Shown here: piece by piece, positions 1 through 10,620 of the stretch | Layout of the letters: each line of letters opens with the position of its first letter | Numbering within the stretch: position 1 is the first letter of the stretch | Assembly (NCBI GenBank): GCA_011947345.1 | Contig: JAAVTG010001003.1 | Coordinates: forward strand, 1,711,343 to 1,775,342 | Source: Phytophthora quininea | Lineage: Eukaryota; Oomycota; Peronosporomycetes; Peronosporales; Peronosporaceae | DNA: 64,000 nucleotides | Reading direction: 5' to 3' | The notes under the pieces: model-generated | Told to the model about the DNA's origin: nothing | Databases searched by the model: none | Seen by the model: the letters and a program-made list of their open reading frames with translations, nothing else | Program-made: the position numbers and the translations under genes

Positions 1-849
1 GCCCCTGGAGCTGTGGTGAAGGAGGTGGAACGACTTCGAAGTCGGTGAACAGTTCATCGTCGAGCAACAGGAACGAAGGCAAGTCGACCAAGTCCAAGTC
101 AAGAGAAACCACTGCCATTGTGCTCTGAAGGGGGAATGCACCACCACGCCAGCGGACAACGTCAGCAACAACTCAAATTGAGGACTGAAGTGCAGACAGC
201 AACGACTTTCAGGGCAAGGCGTCCTCGCGTTCTTAGGAGGTGGGTGAGTGTATGGGAAATATTGAGAGGTTTTATTAAATAGGTTAAATAATAGACACAG
301 CAGACGTAGAGCAGTTGTGGAGGCCAAGTGGCCTCCATCTGCTTGAACTGCTGGGGGACGGCACTCTTCAATTCGCCGCCCTCCCCAAGAACTGATAAAA
401 TTATGTGCTTCATGGTGGGCCACTCCAAGGAGAACACCCAGAACAAGTTGGTATCTCCAGTCTACGCGACGACAAGCTCACGGAGCTTCCGGCTGAAACG
501 GGCGACATTGCTGCTCGACGCTCGAACTGCGACGAGATGCGACGCTACTTCAACGCGCTCTGGAAGTCCGCGACTTCAATACGTTCAAGGGAAGCATTAA
601 CCTTCAACAGGTAGAAGAAAAGAAAAGATCAGCCTCGAAGTCCGTAATTGCTAGTGGGTCGACGCAAGTGCAGCAGCAGAAATGACAGTAACAACAAGGA
701 CAACAAGCGAGCAGACAATGAACATCCAAATGCGTTAATTCTGAATGAAACACGTACAGGCATTTTAACTGCCATCGTCGAAGGTGAAACTGGAGGCTGA
801 CGTTCCTGTGCAAACCGATACTTGCTGCTCCGCTGAGCTGAAATAACCT
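1..849. other. No gene recognised (left edge)
   Basis: Only short overlapping open frames occur on both strands and none carries a family signature. The minus-strand frame across 604-850 could be the far 3' end of the methyltransferase-like gene to its right, but its last part is cysteine-rich low complexity and not convincing. Confidence 0.4.
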
Positions 850-1823
850 TGCTTCTTTCCCCGATACCTTTGACAAGAACGCATCAGACACATCAGGGCC
901 AGAGAATCCTTTCTTCACCACACCGTCGCTACCTTTGGAGGCTGGCTGTTGCTTCTGGGGATCCGCGAAAATCTCATCAAATTCATCGTCATATTTTTCT
1001 GTTCCGTGGTGAGAGCATGACAGTGCTGCTGATTCGTGTGTCAAATCGGCATGAGCGACTTCCCGCCGAATATGCCGTCAAAAATCATCTGCACCAATTC
1101 TGTCTGGTTCGATACACATCACCGTCGCGCTCTTCGTTGGCGCACCGATGTCTTCCTCCGTTGTGATTTCCGGTTTGGTTTCCGTCGCGATGTGTACACC
1201 TCCGGCCTCACCGGCGTCCCAGATAGGGAAGGATTTCTTGTCCAGCACCTTCTTGTTGGTGTAACCTGGATACAGACAGCGGTCGAAGACGACGGACTGC
1301 TGGTGACGAAGTTTGTTGCTACCGGTAGCAGCAATCTTCTCGCTCCCCACTGTCCGAATGGAGCCTTGGTCTTGTGTGTCTCGCCCGTCTCCGTCAGCAC
1401 CGCGCCAACGACCGCGAAACAGTCACCTCCATCTCCTGGTCCTGTCCGTCGGCGCCGCTTTGTACTCGGACGCACGGGAAGCTCCAAATGGCGCGGTCAA
1501 CTTCTGCACCTGCTGCCAGCAGTATTGTCCACTTGGTGCAGCACCGTCACGTGCGGCATGGCGTTGAGCTCCTCCAGGATCTTCTCTCCGTCCGGATACG
1601 TCTCCAGCACCGACAGCTTACTCTCGTGGGACGTGGCCACCAACTTGACGTCTGGGAGGTCTCTGGCCAGCGCCAATGAGTACGAGAAGCTTCCATCGCC
1701 CATGGTGTCGACATTGTGCAAGCCGATGGTATTTTGGTTGGAAGCTTCTTCTGTGGACTTCATCCTTGGACACATCTCCGGCCGTACGTTGGGCACACCG
1801 CTCGGCGTAAAGCCTGCGACCAC
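850..1823 (-). CDS. BMT5-like (DUF2431) rRNA methyltransferase domain protein, decayed or indel-bearing
   Basis: Family knowledge: BMT5-like/DUF2431 proteins are Rossmann-fold methyltransferases; the yeast member makes m3U in 25S rRNA. The N-terminal half (1823-1497) shows the SAM-binding-like loop MGDGSFSYSLALAR, then KLVATSHESK, and VTVLHQVDN where the family has its conserved V-D-x-T. A second frame at about 1500-1440 continues with DRAIWSFP, where the family has a phenylalanine-proline motif. A third frame ends with LYPGYTNKK and SFPIWDA (about 1270-1215), which matches the family's C-terminal YPGY-NK signature. An in-frame TGA follows GADDF at 1078, after which the same frame reopens with an acidic stretch (EKYDDEFDEIFADP) to about 850. 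So all blocks are in the right order but spread over at least three frames. It may be a pseudogene next to retroelement debris or a real gene with assembly indels. The start at 1823 is the first ATG of the frame. Confidence 0.55.
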
Positions 1824-2199
1824 ACCCGAGCCGCACGTCGTTGACTCACTCCAGCGAAGTCCAAGCGAATTGACGCTTTAGCCCCGCTAGTTCTATATGT
1901 ATCCGCGCTAGGCCTAAATATAGAAATAGCGTGGATAAAGTAGACGGCTGCAGAAGGCCGAGACGGAAGCCCGCAACGAGCACGCCGTGGATTACCACTC
2001 TGCGAGCCGGATGTGCGTTGCCCGTACTGCGCTGCCGCATACCACCCGGAAGGCAAGGGCACTCTCTCCGAGGTGTGTGGCATCTCGAAGGTCGGCGAGG
2101 AGACCACCGGCCTGGTCGTCATGTCACGCGTTGGGTAGGCTACTGTGATGTTGGTGGTAAAATGGCAACTGAATTGGATTTGGCCTTTAGAAGTTAACA

Positions 2200-3372
2200 A
2201 ATTTTCTGCTCTACTTGCCCTACTTCCACCATAACCATATGTAGGCTCTGCTTGAGAGCTTGTACTTCGAGCTCACCTGTTGAATGTTGATCGTGGCTGC
2301 CTTCGTCCAGCAGCCTGTCGACAAGAGGAGCTCATGTTGTCTTGTCGGCACGTCACACCTTGCGTGCATCCTTACAGTCTCCTCCACGTTGTGTCTTGAA
2401 AGGGCGAACACGACGAAGGTTGACCTTCTTGGTGTATCGCCCCTTGTCAAGCGTCAACGTTCCTCGTGTCCTGTACTACAATGACCTCGTACGGTTCGCA
2501 CCTTGTCGCCCGGTGTACTCCCAGTCGACACGCTTGTAATTCTCACGATCGTAGTTTTTCTTGATCTGGTCTGCTTTGCGGCGGTGCCCATCGACCCAGT
2601 CCGTCTTGTGCTTCATGTCGAAGATCATGTCTCTATCAAATGCTTGTTGAATAGGAGAAGCTTTCATCATGGAGTGATCGGCCGCTCGTAGCGCAAAGAT
2701 GGTGTTGTTGAGGAATTACTCCCAGTCCTCAAAGGTTTTGATCGTCTTCGTGCGCATTTTGTCTCCGATCACGAGATGAATGCACGGCGTTGGCTTGTAG
2801 ATTCCTCACTGTAGTCGGTGAATGCTCAATCCCATAGCTGTCTAATAGTGCAAAGAACCCCTTTTGAACTCGCTTCCTGCGTCGTAAATGCAACGCACCG
2901 GTCGTGGAAAACGGTTGAGCTAATGTCGGTCGAGCAAAAATGCCACCTCTGTGCTAGTCCCGTCCTGCGCCGGAAGAATTTCAGTCAGCCTGGTCGTGGT
3001 ATCGATAATGGTGAGCGCTCGAAACTTCTGTTCACCGTAGGGACCAATCGAGTCTACTGCAATCTCGTACCAAGGCCAAGCAACGGCTTCCTAGGCAGGC
3101 AACTTGCCGTAGCGAACCGTCGGGTGCTTTGACTTGCTGCAGAGTAAGCACGCTTCCACTAGTTTTGTCACGTCATTGTCCAGGTTGGTCCACGTAAATA
3201 CCTGGTTGATCATTGCTTTCATGGTGCTGGCGCCGGGGTGAAATAACCATTCATGATATGTTTGCAGCAGCCTGCAACGAAGTGCTTTAGGCTTGAGCAC
3301 CTTCTTCGACTGAGGGTCCACCCATAGCTGCACATCTCCCAGTTCTCGTCGACGACGGCAGCAGTGTCCCAT
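2200..3372 (-). mobile_element. Ty3/Gypsy-type integrase remnant
   Basis: Read on the minus strand from 3372 downwards, this shows an integrase HHCC zinc finger (HEWLFHPG, then CLLCSKSKHP, about 3260-3130), a core-domain stretch with IIDT near 3005 and a second acidic residue in IYDAGSEF (about 2890-2870), and a post-core segment with SPIQQAFDRDMIFD and WVDGHRRKADQIK (about 2655-2575). Order and spacing fit the pol integrase of a Ty3/Gypsy LTR retrotransposon. The reading frame changes and stops several times, so it is inactive. I saw no reverse transcriptase or matching long terminal repeats nearby. Confidence 0.75.
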
Positions 3373-4352
3373 GTGCTATGTCAAGTCGCCTAAGCTATCA
3401 AGCGAAACCCGAGAGGGCAAGACGAGCGCGGTATCGTCAGTGCTGCGCGTCATGGTACGCCATTTCGACAAGAACTGTGCAGAAGCGCCAGCGCAAGTTT
3501 CTTCAAGTCGAAAGAGATCAGTAGGATATTGGGGTCAATTTCCCTTTGGCTCAGCTGGAACCGGACAGAGTGCGGCAAGACATTCGCGACATCGAAACTC
3601 AACAGTTTCATCACGGACGTGCAATCGAGAAGCTGGAGATCCAAGTCGAGGCCTCTGAAGACATAGTTCTGGAGCGACAAGCGAACTATGCTGAGCTGCG
3701 CGAGGATCTGGCTGGTTACCTGTAAAACTGCATATAGTCTCGGGTCTTAGGATTGTCGTTTGATAGCCATGTTGTCGCAAGATACTTCCACAATCTAATC
3801 CAGTTGACCTCAATATTCGCTGCATAACTTCTTCGTGTGTCGCTTGGGCAAAGATCCCAACCAACGCATCGCTTCAGCTAAAGATCTCAAAGATCTCAAA
3901 CGACCCTTCGTTCATAGCCAAAGATCTCGTTTCCTGTCGGATACATTCTGGCGGAAAGCGTCCACCTGAAATGTCACATTACCGGTCGAAAATTGATGTG
4001 CGCCACACAACTTGTAGCCATCATGTCGCAACCTGATTTTTATGACACTATCTCACAAAAAAAAACAAGATTTATACATTAAAGGTGGATAGGGAACTCA
4101 AAGAATCGTATGTAATTTCGCTGGTGGTCGATGGCAATAACATGAGGATAGGTAAATGTGTCGGAGAAGACGGGGATGGGGAAATTCCTTCGTCACGAAT
4201 TGTGTGCGAAACGCGATGTCGGTATTTTGTGGCGGTCAGACCATCCATGCGTTTGGTGGTGAAAGACGCCGACATCAAAACAATTGAATATTATTATTGG
4301 CTACACTTACTTATTACTTACTACATCAGAACGCAGCTCGCGACCTAGGGCG
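3373..4352. other. No gene recognised
   Basis: Short frames only. A small direct repeat of AAAGATCTC occurs three times around 3882-3930. This may be flanking debris of the integrase remnant. Confidence 0.4.
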
Positions 4353-4925
4353 GAACCTATGTGATTGACGCAAATATTTTTGGAGACATGTACACCGAGT
4401 TCAAGCTCGCAAACCGAAACATAAAAATACATACACAAAATGTCGTGGTGTCATGGCAACATTTCCGCAGAAAGACTACGACCATGTGATCGTACTAATT
4501 TGCATGGGTTTTCACTGGACGTTCGCCATCGTACAGAACCCAATGCTGACTAGAGAAAACCTGCTTTACGTATTGTACATGTGGATTCTTTCGGTTTTAC
4601 CAGGACGGTTAAGAAGATTGTGGCGAATGCCTTGATGCAGAACTGAAAGCAAAGAATCCACAGACAAATGTGTCGTGATTTAAATCGCGAGCAATTCGCG
4701 CGAGCTCGATGCAGAAGAGCATGGATGATTGTGGGGGTGTTTGTACTTTATCTCATCAAACGCGTCACGAAAGAATTCCTTAGAGAAAACCCACTACTTT
4801 TCAGCAACATTCGCGATATCCGCATCGCTCCAAGACCTGCGCGCTTTTCTGCGAACATGTTTCGGAAGGAAATCCTAGACAAACTAAAACAAAAACGATT
4901 CGTGATACATAGTCGTGGTGGTAAC
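4353..4925 (+). pseudogene. Ulp1-type (C48) cysteine peptidase fragment
   Basis: Ulp1/SENP-family peptidases cleave SUMO or related modifiers with a His-Asp-Cys triad. In order one sees DYDHVIV, then ICMGFHWTFAIVQNP with the family's H-W (His codon 4513-4515), a shifted frame giving YVLYM followed by DSF (candidate Asp, 4584-4586), and MDDCG (candidate Cys, 4730-4732) followed in another frame by VFVLYLIKRVTKEFL. The Cys segment has the usual D-C-G-V-F shape if one G of the G run at 4733-4737 is disregarded. At least three frame changes and an internal stop separate these blocks, so it is either a pseudogene or indel-damaged. The N-terminal boundary is uncertain. Such domains are known as transposon cargo in several eukaryotes, which fits the repeat-rich setting. 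Confidence 0.6.
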
Positions 4926-6634
4926 GTGGATCAATTATACTTTGCCCAGTTTTCTCAATTGGTTCTCCAACCCACATTGACCCCAGCGTACCTTACGCCG
5001 GACGCCGTTAGGGTCACCACATCCGCTGCGCACCACTTGCTGGAGATGATGTGCAGCACGACCGCTGCTCCGCACAGCTCGCTGCGGCCTCCTTGCATCA
5101 CAGCCGCGCCATCTATCTGTATTATTTACGACTGCTGCTGTTGTACACCATATCTTCACGTGGATGCATCGAGGCCTCGCTGTACACCCATTCCTGCAAT
5201 CTGCATACTACAACATCCCTGCATCTTGCGCGCAGCACCTATTTCAAACGCACGCAGACCACGTCACACTCACCCTCCTCCCGCACACGCACCACATTCG
5301 TTGCTCTCTCAGTTGAACGATGGCGTTGAGTCACGCTGCTTGCCACACGTCTTTCACAGCGTGTTTGTCGTCCGCTAGATCTCCACCCAGAAGTAATGGC
5401 GACGGCAGGTATTGGTTCTGTTCCTTAGGGTGTGTGCCCTGCGCTAAACCTTTGAGCTTCGTCGTCAGAGGTGTTGGATGGGTGGAGGCCCTGGAGGTCT
5501 GTGGGGCTCAGCCGAAAATATAAAGACTGAGACGCAACCGGTCGTGTGGAGCTGCTATTGGCTGAACTAAAACATTGCTGAGTTTTTAGTGTGTGGCTGT
5601 AGATAGGTTATCCCTATAGTGACTTGTCACTGTTTGCCTTTATATTGCCCCCCCAACGCCCTGACCCTCACTTATGAATATGCAGGCTAGAGAACACATC
5701 GGTAATAAGTTAGCGTTGGTATGTAAAACCGATAAGGCCAATTCTCTCGGCCTACAGACCTCTACAGCCGATTCCTTGCGCCTGTAAATTCCTCATGACA
5801 GCTGACTGGTCTCATCGTACATAGAAAATATTGCGTAGGCGCACATGACCCTACACCTGTCTTTTATGGGAACCAATGTGTCGGAAAGTATTAGACTGTC
5901 GGAACCGTCGCAATATGGTGGCGGTGAAAACTTCCACCAGATACGTATGTTGTTTGACCTCACCAAACTATCGGCAATTTTCGAAGATGCCAGAGGTAAA
6001 AATGACTAAGGCAGGCGGTGGTTCGCAAAAGAACACCTCTCTGGAAGCTGGATATGACGTCGGAGGTCCAGGCAAATTGCCTCGAGAGGGTGTGTGTGCT
6101 CAATAACAAGGTCCAGTCCACCGACTTCATAACCAAGTCAAAGCGGCCATTGGAAGTGGAATTTGTGATCCATGGGTTCTGTTTGACCCTGTTAGGTTGT
6201 GTAGAGAATCTGATACAGGGTGTTTTGGCGAACATGTGTTTGACCGTGAGGACCAAGGGGAGTGGCTTGAGGGAGACGGGACATAAAGAATTCTTTGCTA
6301 CTCAAACCGGTGAGAGATAACTCGCGCACTTGTCGAACCTGTCCTTCTCATTAGCAGAGAGGAGCTTCAGGGCGTCGATGATGCAGCCGAGAATGTGGGA
6401 TAGTTGGCCATTGAAGCGTGGGGTTCGGCAACGCGTTTCGAGCAGGAACAGGCCTTTGGGCTTCCGCGATGCGTCAGCGACGAAGGCGGAGAACGCTGAT
6501 GCGGAAGCTTAAACGTTTTAAGCTGCGACGCAAGCCATGTATGATATAGAAGAGGGCAAAGCGAGGGTCGCCTCGCGAAAAAATAGATCTTTCTTAGCTT
6601 TTACCGTTGATGCCGCTATCATTTCTTTGTTTTT
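4926..6634. other. No gene recognised
   Basis: There are only short frames. One plus-strand frame at 6330-6512 ends in a charged stretch but has no family signature. This may be older retroelement sequence upstream of the integrase at 6.7 kb. Confidence 0.35.
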
Positions 6635-6699
6635 GTGTTGTTGACAAAGTTGGGTGTTTATTATTCATCTCCATTTTTCCAAAGTATTCGATCGGATAT

Positions 6700-7465
6700 C
6701 TTTAAAATTGTATATGACACAGCCAGCGCCTGCAATAAAATCAAAGATGACGGCTTATGGAGGGTGAAGGATAAGCGGATCTGGATTCCGGAGAGCGCGT
6801 CGGAGCTGCATTTACGGATCTGCGTGGTCGGCCACTTTGGCGCCGCGGGGCATCGAGGTTCAGCAGCTACTCTGTTGGCGATTGCAGAGACTTTCAGCTG
6901 GGAAAACAGGAGGACAACGTGCGCTATTTCGTCGGCCGCTGTTTGTACTGTGTAAGTTCCATCGGTGGACCTCCGCAACCACTGCCACTTGGGGAGGCAA
7001 TTCCTGCAGACAAACCAAATGAAGTGATACATTGGGATTATTGTATCTGGGCAAAAGTGAATCGAAATTGCAGTACATCCAAGTGATCAAAGATGATGCC
7101 TCCAAGTTTGTTTTGCTCATGCCGTGTGAGTCAGCAACCACTGGCAATGCCTTTGACTTCTGATGGATTGGTTTGCCAGCTTTGGGGTGAGTCGCTTATG
7201 GATAAGTGACCAAGGTACACATTTTAAGAATAGAGTGATCGAAGACTTGCAATACGCACTAGGAGCTCACCACCATTTTACCACCCCGCGATGCCCATGG
7301 ACCAATGGTACGGTTGAGGTGATGAATCGAGAAGTCCTGCGGTGCTGTCGCGCGCTGTTATCGGAGTGGCGGTTGGAGCCGACCGAGTGGCCACGCGCAA
7401 AACCGATGGGTGGTTTTCTCTATAAGCGGTATGCGCGTAGGGCTCGTAGGTCGAGGACATTCTAA
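6700..7465 (+). mobile_element. Ty3/Gypsy-type integrase remnant (second copy, opposite strand)
   Basis: The plus strand reads IWIPESASELHLRICV, then an HHCC finger (GHFGAAGHRG at about 6833-6862 and RCLYC near 6940-6955), HWDY (first catalytic Asp, about 7031), ISDQGTHFKNRV (second Asp, about 7203-7238) and PWTNGTVEVMNREVL (catalytic Glu region, about 7298-7342). This is the standard D-D-E order of an LTR-retrotransposon integrase. The blocks lie in at least three frames (changes near 6900, 7025 and 7150), so the copy is dead. It is on the opposite strand to the 2.2-3.4 kb copy and differs in sequence, so they are separate insertions. Confidence 0.8.
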
Positions 7466-7825
7466 AAGCTCAATATACTTACTTCTATTTTTCGTTGGGG
7501 CGACAACATTATACTTGACCTTAAGATAGCAATGCATATACGCTAGTTTTTTACATTAGAAGTGGTATAAACGTGTAAAGCCTGGATAGATACTTCAGAA
7601 AGTCTACAAGTCGAGGTGAACATGAAGTCATTTGTCGACTATTTTCTGTTATGTGTTAGTAACATATGGTATTTCATATGAACGAAAGATATCACGGACA
7701 AATCGCAATCTCATTTGGAACAAGCCTTGCAGGTCTGCTGCTGGTATCCAACACGCAGTGAAGGCACAGGATAATAGCCCGAGCCCCGTGTCCTTTTTTT
7801 TTTCGTGGATAACTGTTGGTACTTA
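7466..7825. other. AT-rich interval without a gene
   Basis: No coding signature was seen; there are scattered short frames and a T tract at 7792-7803. Confidence 0.4.
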
Positions 7826-8055
7826 GAACACCAGCTTCATTCAATGATTAGCAGTTTTATTCTTGATGAATATTCTCACGACGAAGCAGATAGCTTAAAC
7901 GTTAAACCATATGTTACGTTCTAGTTTAAATTGTCTTCTCGAACATCAACTTCATTCGATGGTTAACAGTTTTTTTCTGGATGAATATCGTTATGAAGTA
8001 TTAGATAGCTCATACGTACAACCATATGTTATGTTCTTTTTCATTTGTCTTCACG
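7826..8055 (+). repeat. Imperfect 115-bp tandem duplication
   Basis: Unit 1 (7826-7940) and unit 2 (7941-8055) share their order of motifs: GAACA-C-A-CTTCATTC, AGTTTT-TTCT-GATGAATAT, TAGATAGCT or AGATAGCTT, ACCATATGTTA-GTTCT and TTGTCTTC. The copies have diverged by many substitutions but few indels, so this is an old head-to-tail duplication. No function is evident. Confidence 0.75.
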
Positions 8056-8219
8056 CGGTATCACAACAAGTCAGTGACAGCGTGCAGTTGCACTGCTTTT
8101 ACTTCCGCACTGTTTGAATGACTGTCTTGACCCCACGGGCTTTAACATTCAGCGCACACGCTGTCATCCCCAGCCAAGCGGAACAGCCCAACCAAAACGC
8201 TCAACCCGATGGGGTCGTC

Positions 8220-9404
8220 GGCTCTCCTGGAGACTGAGCCCGCTTTTTAGAACGTTTCAGAATTTAGAAAGGCTGTTTATTCATTTCTTAAAATGGCAAA
8301 AACTAGTCCGTTCAGGAGGTGACCGGCTTGTGGTCGAGGCGAAAAAAACAACTGCGCCACATATACTCGTCAAGGTAGGCATCGAGGCGGTCATTCCGCA
8401 TTCCGCGCATCACTTTAATGTGGCGTTTTATACGCGTCTCCCACAGGCCCCCAATAGAGTTAGTGTGCGTTCCGGTAAGAGGGTCAACAAAGTTTTCTGT
8501 GTGGTTCACCCAGCTGTGGGAATACCGCATGCTTCGAAGCGTGCGGTTATTCTCAAGCGTGTGCCATTTGTCGCCCCGCTCGCATACGTACGTAGCAAAC
8601 ATATCTGACTTGATTTGGGTACTAGAAAAGAAAGTTAGCAAAAATAATGCATAAATAAAAGCAATACTCGCCCTGGCCTAATAAACTCCTTGATAAGTGG
8701 GAGTAGCGTTTGCTTCGTGCGCTTGTCGTACGCGATGCGGCCAAACCAACGGCCGCTTCCTCTTTCGACGCCGCCAAAGAGCCAGAACTCCTCATAGCTC
8801 CTTCTCCGGTTGTATTTCGCTTCTTCGCCAAACTAGTCTCATCTATTTCGACTATTTGGCCCTCTCGTCCGATCTAAACATTCGATACCATTGGGTCGGA
8901 AGCACACGGGGCAGTACTTCTGCCTGTCGATCAGGCCAACCTCCTGACACCACCTGATGCATAGAGTCTCATCGCTCGTGACCTTGAGTACGTGGTCTAG
9001 AGCGAAGAGGCTCTCGGCCTCTAGATGGTACAGGTAGGGAGAGGCCGGGGTCTGGTTGTCTGGCTGTCTACTGCTGGCTGGCTGGCTGGTGGGGCTGGTG
9101 GAAGTCATGGGGAGGGGCTGGTGTAGTGGCTGGGTGTTGGCGGCGCAAGTAAGACAATGATTGAGTTTGAGCCACTCGTTTGGCGGGCTCACACTGTGCG
9201 ACCTATACAAAAACCAAGTAGTATTAGTTTCTCCGTGATTGCGAATTTCGCCCAAAAGCGGGCTCAGGTCGCGGAAATTGAGTGGGTGAGGGACGTCGAT
9301 TCAATGCGGTGTGGCTCCACAAAATGGGTTTATCTATGCGTTTGACTTCACCATTTTTAGGTTTTTCTAGATTTAGAAAAGCGGGCTCAGTCTTCAGGAG
9401 AGCC
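8220..9404 (-). mobile_element. Merlin-like (IS1016/ISXO2-related) DNA transposon with terminal inverted repeats
   Basis: The left end (8220-8247) begins GGCTCTCCTGGAGACTGAGC and the right end (9377-9404), read inverted, begins GGCTCTCCTGAAGACTGAGC. The 28-bp inverted repeats differ at one base. The flanks GGGTCGTC (left) and AGGTTGTC (right) match at six of eight positions and may be a worn 8-bp target duplication. The element encloses a minus-strand IS1016/ISXO2-type transposase, so ends and content agree. It is 1,185 bp long. Confidence 0.8.
8312..9108 (-). pseudogene. Merlin/ISXO2-type DDE transposase, frame-disrupted
   Basis: The N-terminal part (9108-8840) has a low-complexity Ser/Thr/Pro lead, then CIRWCQEVGLI and YCPVCFRPN, a zinc-ribbon-like pair of cysteine motifs typical of ISXO2-like transposases. 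The middle, seen in shifted frames (8830-8690), contains EIDETSLAKKR (candidate first catalytic Asp region), EEFWLFGGVERGS and FGRIAYDKR. The C-terminal part (8600-8312) has YSHSWVNHTENFVDP, GTHTNSIGGLWETRIKR and AYLDEYMWR, the family's C-terminal signature. There are at least two frame breaks. The expected catalytic Glu or Asp near HTNSIGG appears as Gly (families usually have E-x-x-W), which suggests true inactivation. The start is the ATG at 9108; an open frame extends to 9255. Confidence 0.75.
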
Positions 9405-10620
9405 AGGTTGTCGACTCGACACATGCACCAAAGTTCGCTGATGATGGCATTTAGAATGATGGAACTGGAGTGCTTATTCGATTATTACGGGACCAGCACA
9501 CACCCATTGCGGGCAATGTTTTCTTTCATAATCAGCAAGGCCACTCGCCCACCAACGCTTTTCAGCCAGCGACGTATCCGCTTGATTGTGGTGTTTACGT
9601 TGTGGGTGTGGCATGATAAGATCTAAACGATCGACATTTTTCACCGATAGCTTTCCGTTAGCGACATGATCGATCGGCACCGACGAGGACGGCAATAAAG
9701 ATGCGAAGTCATGGTTCATCAATACTTTCTAATGCAACGACAACAAATAGGAACCGGTTATTTATGTTACCTATAACAGCGAGTATTTTGTTATTCGATT
9801 AGCTTTCAATAAAATTTAATCAGAAACATGTTTTACGTTTGATTATATCCCATTACATTCGTTTGAAGTGTCAAACCTCGCATTATCTGCCAGTTTGGTT
9901 TTGCCCATTCTTTAGGAATCTTAATTCCATGATTACAACCACCGCCAGGAAGACAGCGACAACAACTATATGACCGTCTTATCGACAGTGAATGAGGAGC
10001 CGCACTAGGAAACCAAGGATCGTCAACTTACGATGCGAAGTGAGATGACACGTTATTAATGAATTATTATAATTAGTTTATGACGGTATAGGGTGCGCCC
10101 AAATTAAGTTATGTTGAGTAAAGTCTCAATTTAGGCATACTCACATAATTAAACATAATAACTGCATGCATTTTTTTTATTTCCGGGATTGGGTCGTAAT
10201 AAGTAGCGCCTTCTTCATACCGCTTCATTGCTTTAGCCACGGTTGCCGATAATGTATTATCCATACTCACACAAACACGGCTCCGGGTGACCGCTGGGCG
10301 GCGTTCGGTCACTTGCGATTCCATCGGTCATGGCACTGTATCGGGATGATTGTCTTTGACTTCTCATTGTCGTTTCTAACATTTTGTGTATTTATTACCA
10401 CCTCCGTTTCATAATACTTGTCCTCTTTGGAGAAGTGATTCGGAATTCGTCAATATTAATGCAACACGGCTGAGATTGGTCTTAGTAGAACACAGACGCT
10501 CTGACGGTTTGAATGGCGAATAGACGTCCACAGAGCTCTCAAAATCGACGGCATGATGGCCGTAAACGATATTTTGCGCCTGAATCGTCTACAGATGTCG
10601 CCTAGCCTTTCTCTCGCACC
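9405..10620. other. AT-rich interval without a recognised gene
   Basis: The sequence is AT-rich with only short frames, such as a minus-strand 71-codon frame at 10109-10324 with no family signature. Confidence 0.4.

Noticed and set aside
7792..7803. Poly-T tract as a retrotransposon tail or terminator
   Set aside because: No reverse transcriptase or other element features adjoin it; homopolymers of this length occur by chance in AT-rich DNA.
8220..9404. A clean target-site duplication for the Merlin-like element
   Set aside because: The flanking 8-mers match at only six positions, so it is mentioned as possible but not annotated.
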